DNA of 64,000 nucleotides from Odontocerum albicorne (Eukaryota > Arthropoda > Insecta > Trichoptera > Odontoceridae), in NCBI GenBank assembly GCA_949825065.1, contig OX463845.1, positions 22,727,159-22,791,158 of the forward strand, read 5' to 3'. A program made the position numbers and the translations under genes. Position 1 is the stretch's first letter. Each line of letters begins with the position of its first letter. Positions 1 to 10,770 of this stretch are shown in pieces. The notes under the pieces are model-generated. The model saw nothing but the letters and a program-made list of their open reading frames with translations, did not search any database and was not told where the DNA came from.

Positions 1-319
1 AGGTTGAGCGTGTGTCCAGCGATGTTTTAATGTAAATATATTCGATAAGTTTAAACATGATAAATAAAAATATAGATATGTATGTGATTTCGGCTTTTAA
101 GTATCATTTTTATAATGAAATACTTTTTTTAATATTTTCAATAATTTAAGTACAACCGTTACTAAATTTTATACTTTGATTCGAAATTTAACTGATAAAT
201 ATTGTGGTTAAAACTATACAAAGTTAACTACGCATATTACTTTTTCATAATTATTTTTAACTGCATGACAAAATAACTGTGTTCAATTGCTGGTTATTTT
301 GTTAATTAACTTGATATAA
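1..319. other. AT-rich spacer, nothing recognised
   Basis: No coding frame of note and no repeat that recurs elsewhere in the window. The SINE fragment starts just after it. Confidence 0.5.
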
Positions 320-416
320 TTGCGGGTTCGATTCCTGTTGGTACCCAGATTTTTTAAAAAGGGTTCCAGTTTGGATTTCTCGTAACGTTTGTTTAATATA
401 TTTCTGGTAGGCCTAT
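320..416 (+). mobile_element. tRNA-derived SINE fragment (family S1), truncated at both ends
   Basis: The copy starts inside the tRNA-like head with a B-box (GGTTCGATTCC) and continues into the S1 body: 'GGTACCCAGATTT', then 'GGGTTCCAGTTTGG', then 'AACATATTTCTGGT' in diverged form. The A-box half is missing. It stops abruptly at about 416, where minus-strand LINE sequence begins, so this is a chimera or a LINE landing in a SINE. Confidence 0.7.
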
Positions 417-417
417 T

Positions 418-860
418 GGGGTAGGTATAGATTCATTCCATTCTGGCACACATATTTCGCTTTTACCACATTCATACAACTCATAATGCATAATCTTATA
501 TTACTCTTTCAGAATTTAATACATTCGGTCGTAATAATAAAAGAGCAAATATAGCGCTATTTAGAGAGGACACTCTCCTCAAGGGTGCTCAAATATTTCA
601 TCCTGTCTTTCCACATTTTTCCGGATTTCTCCTGCCTTCTATACCACTCGTTAGAATATTTATGCAAATATTTCATCATTACTTTTTTCTACTCGATTAA
701 ACCATCTCAATCCTTCTCTCTTTATTTTAAGCACTAAATCTTTCAATCTGGTTCTTTTCTCAAATCCACATTTCTTATGTTTTCATATATTATTTTTATT
801 CATATTCTACGGAACGCTCTTATTTCTACCGTATTTATCTCATATTCCTTCAATCCGTAG
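418..860 (-). mobile_element. RTE-like LINE 3' end, degenerate
   Basis: Read on the minus strand, this matches the other copies of the window's most abundant LINE. The 3' terminus ('GGGGTAGG', the complement of the 'CCTACCCC' end) lies at the left. The segments that encode the C-terminal tail of an endonuclease-reverse transcriptase follow ('CCATCTCAATCC' is the complement of the RWFGHV-type motif). The reading frame is broken by many indels. Only the last few hundred bases of the element are present, as expected from 5' truncation during target-primed reverse transcription. Confidence 0.65.
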
Positions 861-914
861 AAAATACAAGAAATATAACATACCTAATAAACTCCATGAT
901 ATGAGTATTCAGGG

Positions 915-1075
915 GAAAACAGCATTTAGTCTTGTTTGCGCTCCCCTGAAGATGAGGTGAAAGCCTTGAAACCGGTAGGGTTATACCGTCACAAAAAAGT
1001 GGAATAAACAGTGTTTGTTAAAAATAAATTACAATGTCTTTAAACCTCCACAACGTTAATGCCTTAACTATAAAC
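915..1075 (+). repeat. R3 repeat family, copy 1
   Basis: Shared with the copies near 6.5, 16.8, 20.3 and 45.2 kb. The core is CTGAAGATGAGG, a short stem, GAAACCGGTAGGG, a TACCG complement and then 'AGTGGAATAAACAG'. This copy also keeps the downstream 'CCTCCACAACGTTAATGC'. It looks like the 3' end of an unclassified retroelement. Upstream sequence in longer copies shows remnants of a protein-coding tail, but I could not assign the family. Confidence 0.7.
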
Positions 1076-1469
1076 AACATATCACTTTTTGTATACATTA
1101 ATTTGTTTTTCGATGACTTTTTCAAAAAAAATTTTGTTCTTAATACGAATGCTAAATCCGTAACCGGTAATTTAATGCAAAAAAGAAAAATGCTTTACGG
1201 CTTTAGCCGACTTAAAAAAAATCCCCATATACTAAACCCATTCTTTAGATCTCACGATAAGCCCCATTTTATGAAGTATGGAAAAGAAGGCCAAGGCTGA
1301 CTTCGATTATATATTTTTTTTCGATTAGTCACCCTTACAAATACTAAAAAATGTTAGAAAAGAGAACACGGAGTAAATGTTAAACGAGACATGTGCGGAA
1401 TTCCCGAAGGGTGAAATATATATGTATAAATTAAGTTTATCTTTAAGAAAGAATTCACCTTAAAAGATA
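1076..1469. other. AT-rich spacer
   Basis: Holds an 88-codon open frame from 1034 that begins inside the R3 repeat. It has no recognisable domain, and I regard it as chance. Confidence 0.5.
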
Positions 1470-1745
1470 ATGTGGTGTTTAAGATGAAGAAAGAAAGCCT
1501 TAGATGGCTCGACCATGTAGAAACAATCAATTGTGAACAAAATCTATTAAAGTAGTAAAGAATATATCAGAAGTTCGTCAAGATCTAGAAAAAACGTTTG
1601 TTGACCATTCTGAAAGAGTATAATCGTATACTAGTATAACATGGTATTATATACATATATGGACGTTCCCAAGCGAAGCATGTATGATAGAATAGAAAGA
1701 ATTTAATACCCTAACAGGTTAGGCAAAGAGAACGGATGTATTCTT
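1470..1745 (+). mobile_element. RTE-like LINE C-terminal and 3' end, degenerate
   Basis: The plus strand reads MKKESLRWLDHVE, a decayed form of the KMKKxxLRWFGHVERM motif that follows the reverse transcriptase domain in RTE-like LINEs of animals. The 3' terminal 'CCCTAACAGGTTAGGCAAAG' is near 1710-1730. Stops and frameshifts interrupt it. Confidence 0.6.
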
Positions 1746-1769
1746 TCAAAAAAAGAAAATTGTCTCCAA

Positions 1770-2010
1770 TTGTCTGACTTCGGTGTGCCATCGGATCCAG
1801 TACAGCGGTGTGGCCGGTGACTTTGCTAGTGTGCAACGGCTCACAAGCTTAGAAGAGGGAAAAAAGAAACGAAAACTCCACGGCACAACTTTGCTTTCCA
1901 ACTAAATTGACGTTGGAATGATGAGGGGATCCTCGACTACGAGATCCAGCATCGACGACCAACCTAATAGGGACATAGGGTGATGGTGGTTTTTGTAACG
2001 TTTGCTTTAT
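1770..2010 (+). mobile_element. SINE family S2 body (tRNA-Arg-like SINE), head missing
   Basis: Similar to 45540-45720 over about 200 bases: 'TCCAGTACAG', 'GGTGTGGCCGGTGA', 'GTGTGCAACGGCTCAC', 'TTGACGTTGGAATG' and 'GAGATCCAGCA'. The 45-kb copy carries a tRNA-Arg-like head that this one lacks. A 66-codon minus-strand frame inside is a shadow. Confidence 0.65.
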
Positions 2011-2045
2011 CGCTGTTGCTATTCTGCACAAACCATTACTATACA

Positions 2046-2735
2046 ACAATTATATTTCTACAATTCACCTTTGCCAGCTTTCCTATCTTACAATTTTTTT
2101 CTTTGTAGAGTTTGTTTTTTTTAACATTCATATAAAATACAAGTGTATGAAAAAAACATAGAAAAAAGGAATATTAAAAATAGTCTACGATATCGTTCGT
2201 GGATTCTTCTTTAATATTCTCGTATAAAGTAAATAGTAATTGTTCCGTATTATAGAAAGTCTATCCAAAACTTACAAGTACATAAACAATTCGGATAAAC
2301 TTTCCACATAGCACATATTATTTTCAGTCCATATTTGTGTCCAAAACAGAATGAGTGCATCCTGAATGATTACAATTTTGTGGTTCTCAATCTTCTAAAC
2401 ATGGTGCATGAGAGCGAGAACTGAACAGTTCTGTCAAATAAAGTGTTGACTAGCCTCCGCGTGCTATCAGCCTCGGCAGCTTTGCAGGCCTCCTAGTTAT
2501 TGGCCTTAGCACTAAGTTCTTCGATTCCAACTTACTCGTATATTGTACATTTGGTGGGGTATTAGGAAGGCTGAAACACATTTTTTACATGTTTAATTTA
2601 CCCAAAACTATAATAATTTTATATATAGTGATAGTGAATATATTTTTTAAATTTTGAACGCAGAAGAAGTTATTTCAATATCGTAAAACTCCTTTTTAAA
2701 TATAGAAAAATAAACCAAAAATATTTATGGAAAAC
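2046..2735. other. AT-rich spacer
   Basis: A slightly GC-richer patch at 2400-2530 resembles nothing I know. One TACTCGTA octamer lies near 2533. Confidence 0.45.
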
Positions 2736-2798
2736 ATGTTCGGACACAGTAAATGTCCATCACTAATGTTCGGACACAGTAAATGTTCATCACTAATG
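2736..2798. repeat. 30-bp tandem duplication
   Basis: Two copies of a unit beginning ATGTTCGGACACAGTAAATG start at 2736 and 2766 and differ by one C/T change. Confidence 0.9.
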
Positions 2799-2904
2799 AC
2801 ATCATCTATAGATACGGGGATGGAAATAAAGGTTATCAAACTTGACGAACTTCTATAGATAACTATTAACATAGTTATACAAACAGATTATTCAACCCTA
2901 AAAG

Positions 2905-3640
2905 TATACATACATACCATTACGCCATTTTCCTGTTGTAGTAGGCAGAGAGAGCAGAGTGCTTGACTTTCCTAACTCGACATACATCCTTTGCCAATTT
3001 CACACCCATACACCTCAGATAACTACGATTTCTCTGACTTTCTACATTTCCTTCTTTCAAAATATCATTCACTTGATCCAAGCAAGAATGCAAGAGTTCG
3101 TCGCGTTATTCATATTAAAAGTACTGCAAAGTAAATTCAACTGTCCCGCAATATTAGAAGCACTTAGTTTATATATTCCCGACAATTACAACTGTAAAAG
3201 AAATCACCCTATCTTCTGTGTACCAACATACAGAACCAATGTGATGGTTTAACACTCAGTGACATGCAGTTTAGAGATATTGAATCACTTGAGTGACGCG
3301 GTGGATGTATTCTCAATGCTGCCAAGCACTATGAGAAGAATCCTCCGTAGTATTCTTCCACCTGAATAAAAAATTAAATCCACATAATGTAACAGGAGAA
3401 ATTCGTGTAATATGAAGGAAAACTAACGTTTAAGTGCCCCATGTCCCTTTGTTTCCTATCGCTACACACCGTTCGATATCCTTTACTCTTCCATCATCGA
3501 AGAAAATACTACCCAAATATTTAAATGTTCATCCATTAATCGCGCTTCTTTCACAGTTTTATGTTACCATACGTAACTTATCAATCTCTGTCATTTATTT
3601 ATATTTAATCTACGCCAACACTGAAAAAATATATTTACCA
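2905..3640 (-). mobile_element. RTE-like LINE 3' portion
   Basis: One of the longer copies. The 3' terminal signature ('CATACATACCATTACGCC' with 'GTAGGCAGAGAG') is at 2908-2955. More internal sequence follows, including 'CCCATGTCCCTTTGTTTCC' and 'CGCTACACACCGTTCGAT' at 3438-3478, whose complement reappears in the plus-strand copy near 36.6 kb. The 97- and 69-codon frames on the plus strand are antisense shadows. Confidence 0.65.
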
Positions 3641-4165
3641 TAAATTGTTTTCCAAAAATACTAAAAATAATCTTTATTGAAATAGATATGTACACATTTG
3701 TAATGGGAATTCAGGAATAGTCTCGACCCAATTCCGGGGTGATGTCGAAATATCCTGCCGAAGGACAACAGCCAATTATAGTCGCAGACAAACTAGTCTG
3801 CGTGACGTTGCAGAAACTAACCTATGTTTTGGAGCCGACAGATGAGCCGAGTACACTAGCGTGGGCTGAATGAACTGTGAACTTAGCCAATTATCCACCA
3901 GGATTAGTCATTCATTCACGGTATTGTCTGGTCTGAAATGGATTCATTTTAGGCTTGGCAATAGTAATATATTATTGTTTTAATTAAGTTGATAAAGGTT
4001 CACATAAACTTGACGAATTAAGTGCTTTTACTACATGCTGTCTATCTGTCTCCGAAAATATCAAATATGTTTTCATCGAATAAAATACTTACAATGGAAC
4101 ATTAAAACGTGGTATGTGGAGCGGGTTATCATTTTTTGTACAATTGTTGTTAAATCATTGTGAGT
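3641..4165. other. Spacer with a GC-richer unclassified segment
   Basis: About 3715-3960 is clearly less AT-rich than its surroundings (for example 'CCGGGGTGATGTCG', 'CTGCCGAAGGACAACAGCC'). It is not repeated in the window and has no long frame. It could be an old element or an unrecognised non-coding piece. Confidence 0.35.
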
Positions 4166-4275
4166 GTAAGCGTGCGTACATATATGCATGCGTGAGTGCA
4201 CCTAAGCGTGCGTGCGTGCGCATGTGTGAGAGAGTATGTGTGTGTTTACGTGTATGTATGTGCGCACATGATGGT
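4166..4275. repeat. Degenerate GT/GC-rich alternating purine-pyrimidine tract
   Basis: Interrupted runs of TGTG, TGCG and GTAT units such as 'GTGCGTGCGTGCGCATGTGT'. Such tracts can adopt Z-DNA. The cysteine-rich 72-codon frame across it is an artefact of the repeat. Confidence 0.75.
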
Positions 4276-6071
4276 TTAAGGATATGTGTGTTTGATATAC
4301 TAGCTTCTCAAAAATTGAGGCTGATGTTATGAACTATATATAGAGCATTAAACAAAATGGAGCTTATGTATGAACTACAGAGAATTAACAGATTGAGATC
4401 TCATTGATCTCAGATCTCACTGAAAGATCACGCTAGACAAAACAGACACACAAGCGCGGCACCAAAATCACAACTAATGATAGCCAATAGTGTCTTTCCC
4501 AGCATAAAGTTATTGACACCTTTTGTCAATTCTGTGGGACACTAAATAGGCAAGAAACGGGGAGGGAAGGGTTCAAATGTAAAAGTAAGTGTAAAATAGG
4601 TAAATGTGACATTTACTTGTTTTCTTACTTTCAAAGTAAATCCCCATAGCCACACGTATCTACCCAATAATACAGGAAACTATAAATACAAATTTACCTT
4701 GGTTTTTTTATATATCAATTATATATTTGTATTTAGCTTTCGCATTTTTTTTTTATCAATAACTGATGGTGAGACCTATCGTTCACTATCCGTATTAGCA
4801 AACCTCGAATGTCAAAGATGGGCATTATGGTTAAAGAATCAGAGGATGTAGTTAAGATACAATATGATGGTAAAAGTTACGAAGAGGAATTATGCACGTG
4901 AACCTTATCTCGAAAAATTTTGAGAAAAAAATGTTATAAACTTATTACGTTTTTAACATACTGATTTTTACAACAATGAAAATATACAAAACAGATCACA
5001 CTTTTTCCTTGAATATAAAAATTGACTCATAAATACATATTTTTCAATGTATTGATCACAGTTGTTAACTTACATAGCGCCCGTACTAAGAAATCTTTTT
5101 TTTTTCTTATAGCACGAAATTCATTTCGTTTATATAAAAACTTAACTGCATTTCCATTATGTTGTAAAGTGGTTAAAGCGGAGTTATTGCAGATTCATTT
5201 AATCTAATAAGAATTCAGTAGACACTCCTTTACAATAGCCATAATAAAAATATAACCGATGAACGGAAAACCCAAAGCAAATTCCACATTTATTCCCATA
5301 AAATTGCTAAATCGCCAACAGAAAATCTCGCTCCATTGACCCCCACGGAAATTCCTAGAACATGAATAGTTTAGTTGTTGTGACCCATAGTAACTAAATC
5401 AGTAAGAAATTAAATTATTTTGCCTTGAAATTTATAGTATTATTAGGACACATTTTGGAATGTTTTCAAGTGTTTGTAACATAATTTGTTAAGTATAAGT
5501 TTCATGAAGAATAGATTACTCTTGTTGATTGTTCGAATTATTATTATCATTGTTTGTTACTCTAGTTTGAAGATGACTGTCTTTCACACTTATGTAGCTC
5601 TTCTTCAAATGACTTAGCTTCAGGAAGACCTTAAAAGTGTATTATTGAACTTTTGAACAAATTCTGAACGATATTTTCAGTTTTAGAATAATTAACTGAA
5701 TACTGTCAAATTTTCAATTATATTACATAGATGTTTAATACTCGTGGTATTTAGTCGCAAAATTTCTGTTTATAACCATTCATTTAAAAAAACCATATTG
5801 TGGTAATTAGTGAATGTGTGATGGGCGAGATGAAAGGGATAGTGAAAGAAGGTTATTGTCAGGAAACAAATTAAACGGAGCACTTAATGTAATATAAAAC
5901 AACCGCGATATATCAAAAGTACCAAAAATGACATAATAGTATGTTGGTGCCCACCTGTGTAATTTTACTTTAATTTCTTAACACTTCTCTAACGTCATAT
6001 ATTAATAATAAATATACTTAATTCCTTTCGAAAGTGTCTTAATACTCTCTATATTTGAAATATGTATTGTT
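4276..6071. other. 1.8-kb AT-rich spacer
   Basis: No repeat shared with the rest of the window. Frames of 81 and 61 codons (4606, 5022) are low-complexity F/I/L/Y-rich and have no recognisable family. Confidence 0.45.
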
Positions 6072-6205
6072 GTTTATTACACTTTCGTTGTATGCAATAC
6101 AACCTGGCAACTATATTATCATGTGGCAGTCTCTTCCAACCAACCAGGAAGATGTCAAAGAGGCATTAAATGAAAACCGGATTGAAATTCTTCTTAAAAA
6201 ATAGG
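6072..6205 (-). mobile_element. S1 SINE body, head missing
   Basis: On the minus strand the copy ends with the S1 3' signature (complement of 'ACTTTCGTTGTATGCAATAC'). It includes the 'CTCTTCCAACCAACCAGGAA' complement and a diverged 'GAAAACCGGATTGAA'. The tRNA-like half cannot be found next to it. Confidence 0.75.
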
Positions 6206-6439
6206 TTAGAGAGGAACTTGTAACTTTCGGGCTAGAAAAAGGTATCTCCCAACCAGGCCGTAGACGCCGAATATGCAACACTCTTACATGAGGTCGATGT
6301 CAAACATTTGATGGATTGTGGACTATTTATTCATTACTGACGTACAAGTTTGTATATGACTTTTAGACCTCGAATTTATTAACTAGTACTTGTTAACCAT
6401 ATTTTATAAGACAAAGCATTGGTGGGGAAAAAAATAACA

Positions 6440-6655
6440 CGCTGGTCGAAATCGTCTCATCCCTCCCTTCATCCCCAGTCCTCAACCCGCATGTTAACCG
6501 TTAGAAGCGTGTATCTCGGTACCAGTTCGAACAGAATTCTGTCTTGTTTGTGCTCCTCTGATGATGAGGTGAAAGCCTTGAAACCGGTGGGTTTATACCG
6601 TTACAAAAAAGTGGAATAAACAGTTTTTGATAAAACAAATTACAAAACAAAAATA
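6440..6655 (+). repeat. R3 repeat family, copy 2
   Basis: The best-preserved core: CTGATGA at 6558-6564, GAAAC at 6580-6584, then CGGT facing ACCG and 'AGTGGAATAAACAG'. The upstream part ('CCCTCCCTTCATCCCCAGTC', 'GGTACCAGTTCGAACAGAAT') matches the 16.8-kb copy. The 66-codon frame through it (6419) is not a gene. Confidence 0.75.
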
Positions 6656-7994
6656 GTGTTAAATAAGAAGCATATTTAGTATTTTTATTACTAGTTCATC
6701 TTTGCAAATCAAACATCGAATTAGCTGACGAAGATGGAAAAAAGAGCACGATTTTGAGTCGATTAAATGCTTTAAAAAAGACCGACTATGTATGACGAAT
6801 AAATTGGGGTATTTAGACTGTGATCGTCATTGACCATCCTCCGAAACAAGGGAAACCACTGTTTATCTTATGGAAAGATGACGCCTGTGCAGTTCCACAG
6901 TTTCGAGAGATCATGACTTGAGTGTGGCCCAGATAAACTCGTATTATAATTTTTCCATGCTTGCTAAAAAATTACCTAACCGCCTACTTATTGACGTCAT
7001 GTGGTTCTAATATAAATTTTCCGAGGGCGTTGGGGAGTGGGTACATGCGCCCACCGTCCTCGAAGTAGAGCAGGGATTGTTTATTCCAAAACGGGAATCA
7101 AGCAAAAACACCCGTTCAACTTAGTAATATTACGTACGTTTATTGCTGTAATGTAGTAATGCACAACATGTTATGTATTTGAAAAGATATCGATTTTAAT
7201 TTTATAACACTTTTTAATTTATTTTGTAATAAGGATATGCATGGGTAATGGAAATTTTATTTAGTAAATTTCGATTTTAAAAGAAACAATTAAATTTGAA
7301 CATTGAGCTTGAATTTCTGATGTCAAATTAGTTACATCAGGTTTGATGCTCGTAGTATTTAGTTGCGAAATTTCTGTGGGCTACCTTGTTTAGTTTCATT
7401 AATGAAAAAAATTGCTCACAACCAGAAAAAGACTGCTGCCTTTTTTCTTTAAATTTGGATACCGATGCAAAGTGGATAAAATTTAAAAAAAAATTACACT
7501 GGTGATCAATGAGTTCGAGTTATAATCCAGGTTCTGCTTCCTCATACTCGTATAATATTTTAAAGGGGGCTGCAAAGGTATTAAAAACAATTTTTACCTT
7601 TAAACTCTACTTTTTAATAATGATTGTAGTTTCTCAATTTTACTCACACAGGGAGCACTATATTGCTTGTGCTTTTGAAAGATTGAATGATAGTTTGGAA
7701 AATGACACGAATTATTATTTTGAAAGAGTGATATTTTTATTTGGAACGCTGATACAGTTTATGCCAAATAAAAAATATGACAATTTTTTTCCTGTAGTTT
7801 GAGATTTAATTGTTTCATGTGAATAGAAATATCGGTGAGAAATGTCAAATTACATTATCATTTCGGTTCTTCAAAGTGACACACGGGTTGATATTTTTCA
7901 AGCATTTTTTTATGTCATCAAGTAAACTTAAAAAACGTTACAATGTCATAGACTGTTGCATTCCTCCCTTGATCAGGCACTCGAGTAGGTAGTA
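6656..7994. other. Spacer, nothing recognised
   Basis: Two GC-richer patches (6810-6930 and 7020-7080) are unassigned. A 97-codon frame at 7509 (MSSSYNPGSASSYSYN...) has no domain I recognise and no splice context, so I leave it uncalled. A TACTCGTA octamer is at about 7544. Confidence 0.4.
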
Positions 7995-8150
7995 AAAAAT
8001 TCAACTGAAGGATAAATGAGATGTATGAGAAATATAAACGGAATGCGTAGCAATCTGCTCTCTTTGCATACCCCGGAAATATATGGAGTGAAGTTAGGTA
8101 TAGATGTAAGAATATAAGCAATATAGGCAAGCAAAGTGTCGGTCAGTATT
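7995..8150 (+). mobile_element. RTE-like LINE, extreme 3' end
   Basis: Only the terminal section is present ('AATCTGCTCTCTTTGCATACC', then 'AAGTTAGGTATAGATGTAAG'), matching the family 3' end in diverged form. Confidence 0.4.
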
Positions 8151-9039
8151 TTATAAGGAATATCAATTATGTATAATAAACCTGTGAATTACCAGCTGTG
8201 ATATCAGATAGTCTTGGTACTCGTGTCATAGCTGTATACAATGAACTATTTGGACACAATGTACCAATAAGCGCTCTATTAACAGGATGGAATGGCAGAC
8301 ATGATGATGGAATGGCAGCTGAATATGGTTGTATTATATTGTATGTTTAATTCAAGTGACAACTGTGATATCAGAAGTTTGAAAGAAATCTCAAATATGA
8401 ATCTCAAATCTAGTAATTGCTTTTAAACTCACGAACTCATCGTTCTATTGCAGTTTGTTATGGTACACATTGGATCTGTGTGATAATCATGTGGTCTATT
8501 TAGCATGCACCAAAATATGTAATATCTTTCCTGTGTTTGTTTTAAATTTTCTGTGTTAAAGGTTCATACACGTATGATTTTGAAAGTATAAAATCAGCCC
8601 CAAATACATAATAACACGCACGTCGTCAACTAAAATAATACCGTTTGGTTGTCAACTTAGTGTGACCATCTGGAAAATATTTCGGTTTGTTGTAATAAAC
8701 TATTGGGCTTGACCAATTAATTTTCTCTCAGATATTTTTTATTCTAGAATATTAGCTCTATTAATTAACTCAATTTTATTTTATGAAAAAAATACAATAC
8801 CTATTAATAAATTTTTTAGTTTAATGATTACACGTAGTTCTCCAAGTTCCAGACATTGCAGAGGAACACGTCACTTAGCGTGGAGTACGCGATGAAGAAG
8901 TTAATTATACGAGTATTTCAACAATGACTGTCACAACTTTACATAGTTATCTTTATTTTATTTTTACTAAATCGTATCAAAATATCCATTTATGTATACA
9001 CAACATGGTGTTTTCAGTATGAGCCACTTACAAAGCACC
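8151..9039. other. AT-rich spacer
   Basis: A short internal duplication 'GATGGAATGGCAG' occurs at about 8287-8320. Nothing else is supported. Confidence 0.45.
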
Positions 9040-9600
9040 AGAGCTCGGAATGGAAAGGTCCACGATCTCCGAAACTGAAAAAAGTGCATATACAGAAGAG
9101 CCGAATCGAGACTCCTCGCCGTTTTCTTTGATTTCAAATTATCCATAAGGAACTCTCACCAGAAGGTCAAATGGTGAACATCGATGTGTACTTGGGTGTT
9201 TTGAATAGTTTGTGGGCCAGGATTCTTCGAGTTTGACCCGACTACCGGAAACAAGGGGCATAGTCTTTGTTGCACGAAAATGCTCCAGCACATAATTTTT
9301 TTTTATCAAAAAATTCTTGACCAAAACAAGTATTCGCCTGACTTGGCTCTATGCGACTTCTGGCTATTCCCGAAACTGAAATTGGCGATGAAAAGAAAGC
9401 GTTTCGACACGATTTCAGACATCCAAAACTCTTCGATCGCTATTTTGGTGGCAATTCTGAACGAGTTTCCGGATAGCTTCAGAAATTGTTACAACTGCAT
9501 CCAGTATTGTATTGACTCACAAGGAGTGTATTTTGAATAAAACGTAATGTACACTAAAAATAAACAATATCTTGTCTTTTCATTTCCCGTCACCTTTCCC
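9040..9600 (+). mobile_element. mariner element, 5'-truncated
   Basis: Only the C-terminal half of a mariner transposase and some trailing sequence remain. I found no terminal inverted repeat, so the outer limits are approximate. The coding remnant is described separately. Confidence 0.75.
9085..9540 (+). pseudogene. mariner transposase, C-terminal remnant
   Basis: Mariner transposases cut and paste DNA with a DD34D catalytic triad. Here the first aspartate region is gone. The second appears as LHENAPAH (codon GAA at 9276-9278), so the catalytic D of the usual HDNAPAH is a glutamate. The third is intact in YSPDLALCDFWLFPKL (GAC at 9355-9357). The family-typical ending CIDSQGVYFE precedes a TAA at 9538-9540. 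The spacing between the second and third sites is about 26 codons instead of 34 and is out of frame, which indicates a deletion just before YSPDL. The longest uninterrupted frame runs 9280-9540 from an internal ATG that is not a true start. The gene is dead on three independent grounds. Confidence 0.88.
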
Positions 9601-10235
9601 ATTGGATAGACTGTGTACTCGTATATCATAATATGTGTTCTCAATGAACAGCACCCTCTGTGCTGTAATTTCCTAACTAGGACTCGACAATGTTCTCATG
9701 TATCGTTTCCTATATTTGTATTACTCATCGCGTAGGAGTTCTAAGGTCTGCTTTGCATCCTTTCACATTCCAACAAAGAGTATAATGTCCTTCAATGGAC
9801 TTGAATAGCAGCAAAAGATTATATTTGTGAATTTCAAAATATTATTAAATTAATTTTGATTCACAGGTTATATATAATAATGCGTTTTGTACAAGACTTG
9901 AACCAACTTTTCACGTTCTCGATCATTCAATCCAAAAAGCGGAGGTCATCTAAAACCATGTTAATCTACCTTATATAATTTCAGTTCTTTGGAATTAAAA
10001 AAAATCTTTTTTTTTAATTCTCTCATAATCTTGTCAGGTTGTTGTAAAGTTGCAAAACACGCTGAAAAATGTTGTTAAAAATGCACGATTTTGAGAAAAA
10101 ATGTGAGTTGTACTCGTATATCAAACGTTCAATGAAAATAACTGGACTACACAAAAAATATGCCCCTAGATATAAATATGAAAATAACTACTTTGAATGA
10201 ATGTTATCCGTCATAAGATCGTATAAAAGGCCTTT
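9601..10235. other. AT-rich spacer
   Basis: Contains two TACTCGTA octamers (about 9616 and 10111), each followed by ATATCA. No repeat homology was seen. Confidence 0.45.
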
Positions 10236-10770
10236 GTGGCGACACTGCCGCTCCATACAAGAAGTGTATCATATTACTTTGTGGCGACACTGCCGCTCCA
10301 TACAAGAAGTGTATCATATTACTTTGTGGCGACACTGCCGCTCCATACAAGAAGTGTATCATATTACTTTGTGGCGACACTGCCCTGCCGCTCCATACAA
10401 GAAGTGTATCATATTACTTTGTGGCGACACTGCCCTGCCGCTCCATACAAGAAGTGTATCATATTACTTTGTGGCGACACTGCCCTGCCGCTCCATACAA
10501 GAAGTGTATCATATTACTTTGTGGCGACATTGCCCTGCCGCTCCATACAAGAAGTGTATCATATTACTTTGTGGCGACACTGCCCTGCCGCTCCATACAA
10601 GAAGTGTATCATATTACTTTGTGGCGACACTGCCCTGCCGCTCCATACAAGAAGTGTATCATATTACTTTGTGGCGACACTGCCCTGCCGCTCCATACAA
10701 GAAGTGTATCATATTACTTTGTGGCGACACTGCCCTGCCGCTCCATACAAGAAGTGTATCATATTACTTT
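10236..10770. repeat. Minisatellite, 11 units (3 x 45 bp + 8 x 50 bp)
   Basis: Units start with GTGGCGACACTGCC at 10236, 10281, 10326, 10371 and then every 50 bases to 10721. From the fourth unit on, a 5-bp 'CCCTG' block has been added (TGCCG becomes TGCCCTGCCG). Copies are otherwise almost identical; one C/T change is at about 10530. None of the three plus frames has a stop within the unit, so frames of 243, 193 and 121 codons overlap. They shift frame at every 50-bp unit and are repeat artefacts, not genes. Confidence 0.95.

Noticed and set aside
4114..4332. Cysteine-rich small secreted protein
   Set aside because: The cysteines come from a degenerate TGTG/TGCG simple repeat. There is no signal peptide or conserved cysteine pattern.
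6555..6625. Calling R3 a hammerhead ribozyme outright
   Set aside because: Stem I is not supported by the flanks and stem III needs a bulge, so it is kept as a hypothesis only.
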